From a bacterium (GTDB taxonomy: Bacteria; Eremiobacterota; Eremiobacteria; Baltobacterales; Baltobacteraceae): DNA of 7,944 nucleotides. Below the pieces are notes generated by a model that worked only from the letters and a program-made list of their open reading frames with translations, did no database searches and was not told where the DNA came from. The position numbers and the translations under genes are program-made. The stretch covers positions 1 to 7,944 of the forward strand of contig JAJYHP010000114.1 of assembly GCA_021784715.1 (NCBI GenBank), written 5' to 3'. Positions 6,896 through 7,944 of the stretch are shown one piece after another (positions within the stretch are counted from its first letter, which is position 1; each line of letters opens with the position of its first letter).

Positions 6896-7870
6896 CAACA
6901 GCATCAAAGCAAAGCCGGCGTCGTCGTCGGGCATATACATGCGTTCGTCAAAACCGGTCGCGCCGGCAAGGTCGCTTAGCTCGTCGCGCGTGAACTTATG
7001 CGACGATTCGATATGCACGCGCTCGTCCTCGGAAAAGCTCACCGTCCCCCGCCCCTCGCCGAGCGGGTAGGTCGCGCTCCGTTTCGCAATCAGGTACGAT
7101 TCGATGCTTCCCGTCTCTTCGTCGAAGCGCGACATGTGGCGAAAGTTTCCGACCTCGATCTCGGCGCCGAGCTCGCGATTCACGCGTGCGAGAACGTTTT
7201 TTGAAAACGCCGCCGTCACGCCGATAGGATCGTTGTAGGCACGTTCCATCGCCGCGCGATCTTTCCGAAGGTCGACGCCAAGCAGAAGGAGATCGTGCGG
7301 CGCGAGAGCGCCGCCGATCGCCCGCAGGAGATCGTGGCCGCGGCGGCCCGGATAATTCCCGAGGTTCGAGCCCAAGAACAGCGCGAGCGTTGCCGGCCGT
7401 CGCGGCACTTCGGCAAGAACTTGGAAATAGTCGCCCGCGAGTGCATCGACGACAAGCAACGGGTAGCTCTCGAGTAATTGCGCGGCAGCGGCGCGTAGCG
7501 CTTCGAGTGAAATGTCGATCGCCGTATAAACGACGCTTCCGTAATTTGCGATCGCCGCTTCGATGAGCATCCGCGTTTTCTCGGAGCTCCCGCTCCCGAG
7601 TTCGAGCAGATGCGGCGACGGCCCGAGATTCGCAACGATCGTCGACGCATGACGCTCCAAGAGCACGCGCTCGCGCCGAGGCAGGTCGTACTCGGGGAGC
7701 AACACGATCGCCTCGAAGAGCGCGGAGCCCAGCGCGTCGTAAAGGTATTTCGAGGGAATCGATTTTTGCGTCGAACGCAGACCGTCAAGAACGTCGCGCT
7801 CGAAATCTTCGGCCGTATGATTCTCCCAAATGCGCTCGCTATATCGGTCGCCGAACTCCACGGAGATCAT
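6875..7870 (-). CDS. egtD: L-histidine N-alpha-methyltransferase (hercynine synthase)
   Basis: Transfers three methyl groups from S-adenosylmethionine to the alpha-amine of histidine to give hercynine, first step of ergothioneine synthesis; cytoplasmic, 331 aa. The SAM-binding motif is LLELGSGSSEKTR (88-100), with AIDIS (117-121) as the following acidic strand. Family blocks include IPSKYLYDALGSALF (38-52), LPEYDLPRRE (58-67), FLGSNLGNY (165-173), GVDLRKD (198-204), AYNDPIGVTAAF (211-222) and HIESSHKF (286-293). Aligned by memory to Mycolicibacterium smegmatis EgtD, the pocket residues Tyr39, Tyr56, Asn166, Tyr206, Glu282 and Ser284 correspond to Tyr44, Tyr61, Asn172, Tyr212, Glu288 and Ser290. 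Met252 is replaced by Ser258. The ATG overlaps the upstream permease stop (ATGA), with GGAG 8 nt before it. No egtB, egtC or egtE lies in view, so the end product could be hercynine or ergothioneine. Confidence 0.93.
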   Translation of the reverse strand: MISVEFGDRYSERIWENHTAEDFERDVLDGLRSTQKSIPSKYLYDALGSALFEAIVLLPEYDLPRRERVLLERHASTIVANLGPSPHLLELGSGSSEKTRMLIEAAIANYGSVVYTAIDISLEALRAAAAQLLESYPLLVVDALAGDYFQVLAEVPRRPATLALFLGSNLGNYPGRRGHDLLRAIGGALAPHDLLLLGVDLRKDRAAMERAYNDPIGVTAAFSKNVLARVNRELGAEIEVGNFRHMSRFDEETGSIESYLIAKRSATYPLGEGRGTVSFSEDERVHIESSHKFTRDELSDLAGATGFDERMYMPDDDAGFALMLLERREGR

Positions 7871-7944
7871 GGTTTCGGCTCCGGCCGCAGCAACGAACGG
7901 TGAAAACCGTAGAGAAAATAGACCGCGAGGCCGACAACGAACCA
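7867..7944 (-). CDS. C-terminal end of a membrane protein, probably an APC-family amino-acid permease (partial)
   Basis: Only the last 25 codons are present, open to the right edge of the window. The peptide begins WFVVGLAVYFLYGFHRSLL and ends in RPEPKP. A final transmembrane helix, then YFLYG and a short basic tail, is the usual ending of cationic amino-acid transporter-type APC permeases (typically WxxIGLxIYFxYGxxHS). The TGA overlaps the egtD ATG by 4 nt (ATGA), so the two genes almost certainly share a transcript and are translationally coupled. Amino-acid uptake feeding EgtD, for example histidine, is a reasonable inference but 25 residues cannot show substrate. Any other multi-pass protein with a similar last helix would also fit. 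Confidence 0.6.
   Translation of the reverse strand, partial: WFVVGLAVYFLYGFHRSLLRPEPKP

Overview
The window is a gene-dense, G+C-rich bacterial segment with no RNA genes, mobile elements, CRISPR arrays or phage genes that I could see. A TonB-dependent outer-membrane receptor shows that the host is a diderm. The receptor has an N-terminal carboxypeptidase-regulatory-like domain. That domain type, the base composition and the mix of genes would fit Vulcanimicrobiota/Eremiobacterota (WPS-2), Acidobacteria or a similar lineage. This placement is a guess from style and not from a marker gene.

Layout. (1) 1-1750, minus: the N-terminal 583 residues of a TonB-dependent receptor that runs off the left edge. 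It appears to start at a CTG codon behind a perfect AGGAGG. (2) 1751-1850: a leader/intergenic stretch with a 7-bp perfect inverted repeat. (3) 1851-3959, minus: a complete polyphosphate kinase, ppk1. (4) 3960-4003: a very short divergent intergenic region. (5) 4004-6856, plus: a four-gene ABC importer operon of the OpuB/OpuC/YehWXYZ (osmoprotectant, quaternary amine) type, in the order permease, binding protein, ATPase, permease. Every junction overlaps (TAATG, GTGA, GTGA). (6) 6857-6874: a short convergent gap. (7) 6875-7870, minus: egtD, the histidine N-alpha-trimethyltransferase that makes hercynine, the first intermediate of ergothioneine. (8) 7867-7944, minus: the last 25 residues of a membrane protein, most likely an APC-family amino-acid permease, whose stop codon overlaps the egtD start (ATGA).

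Functionally the window looks like stress and small-molecule physiology: polyphosphate storage, uptake of a trimethylammonium-type compound, and synthesis of a trimethylated histidine. The best hypothesis to follow is that the OpuB-type importer carries a betaine related to the neighbouring egtD, such as ergothioneine or hercynine, because ergothioneine importers of the EgtUV type belong to this same transporter family. The two units are convergent, so this is proximity and not an operon link.

No wholly new system is evident. The main oddities are the CTG start of the receptor and a serine in EgtD at the position of the substrate-pocket methionine of the mycobacterial enzyme. The long open frames antisense to the receptor and to ppk1 are compositional shadows.
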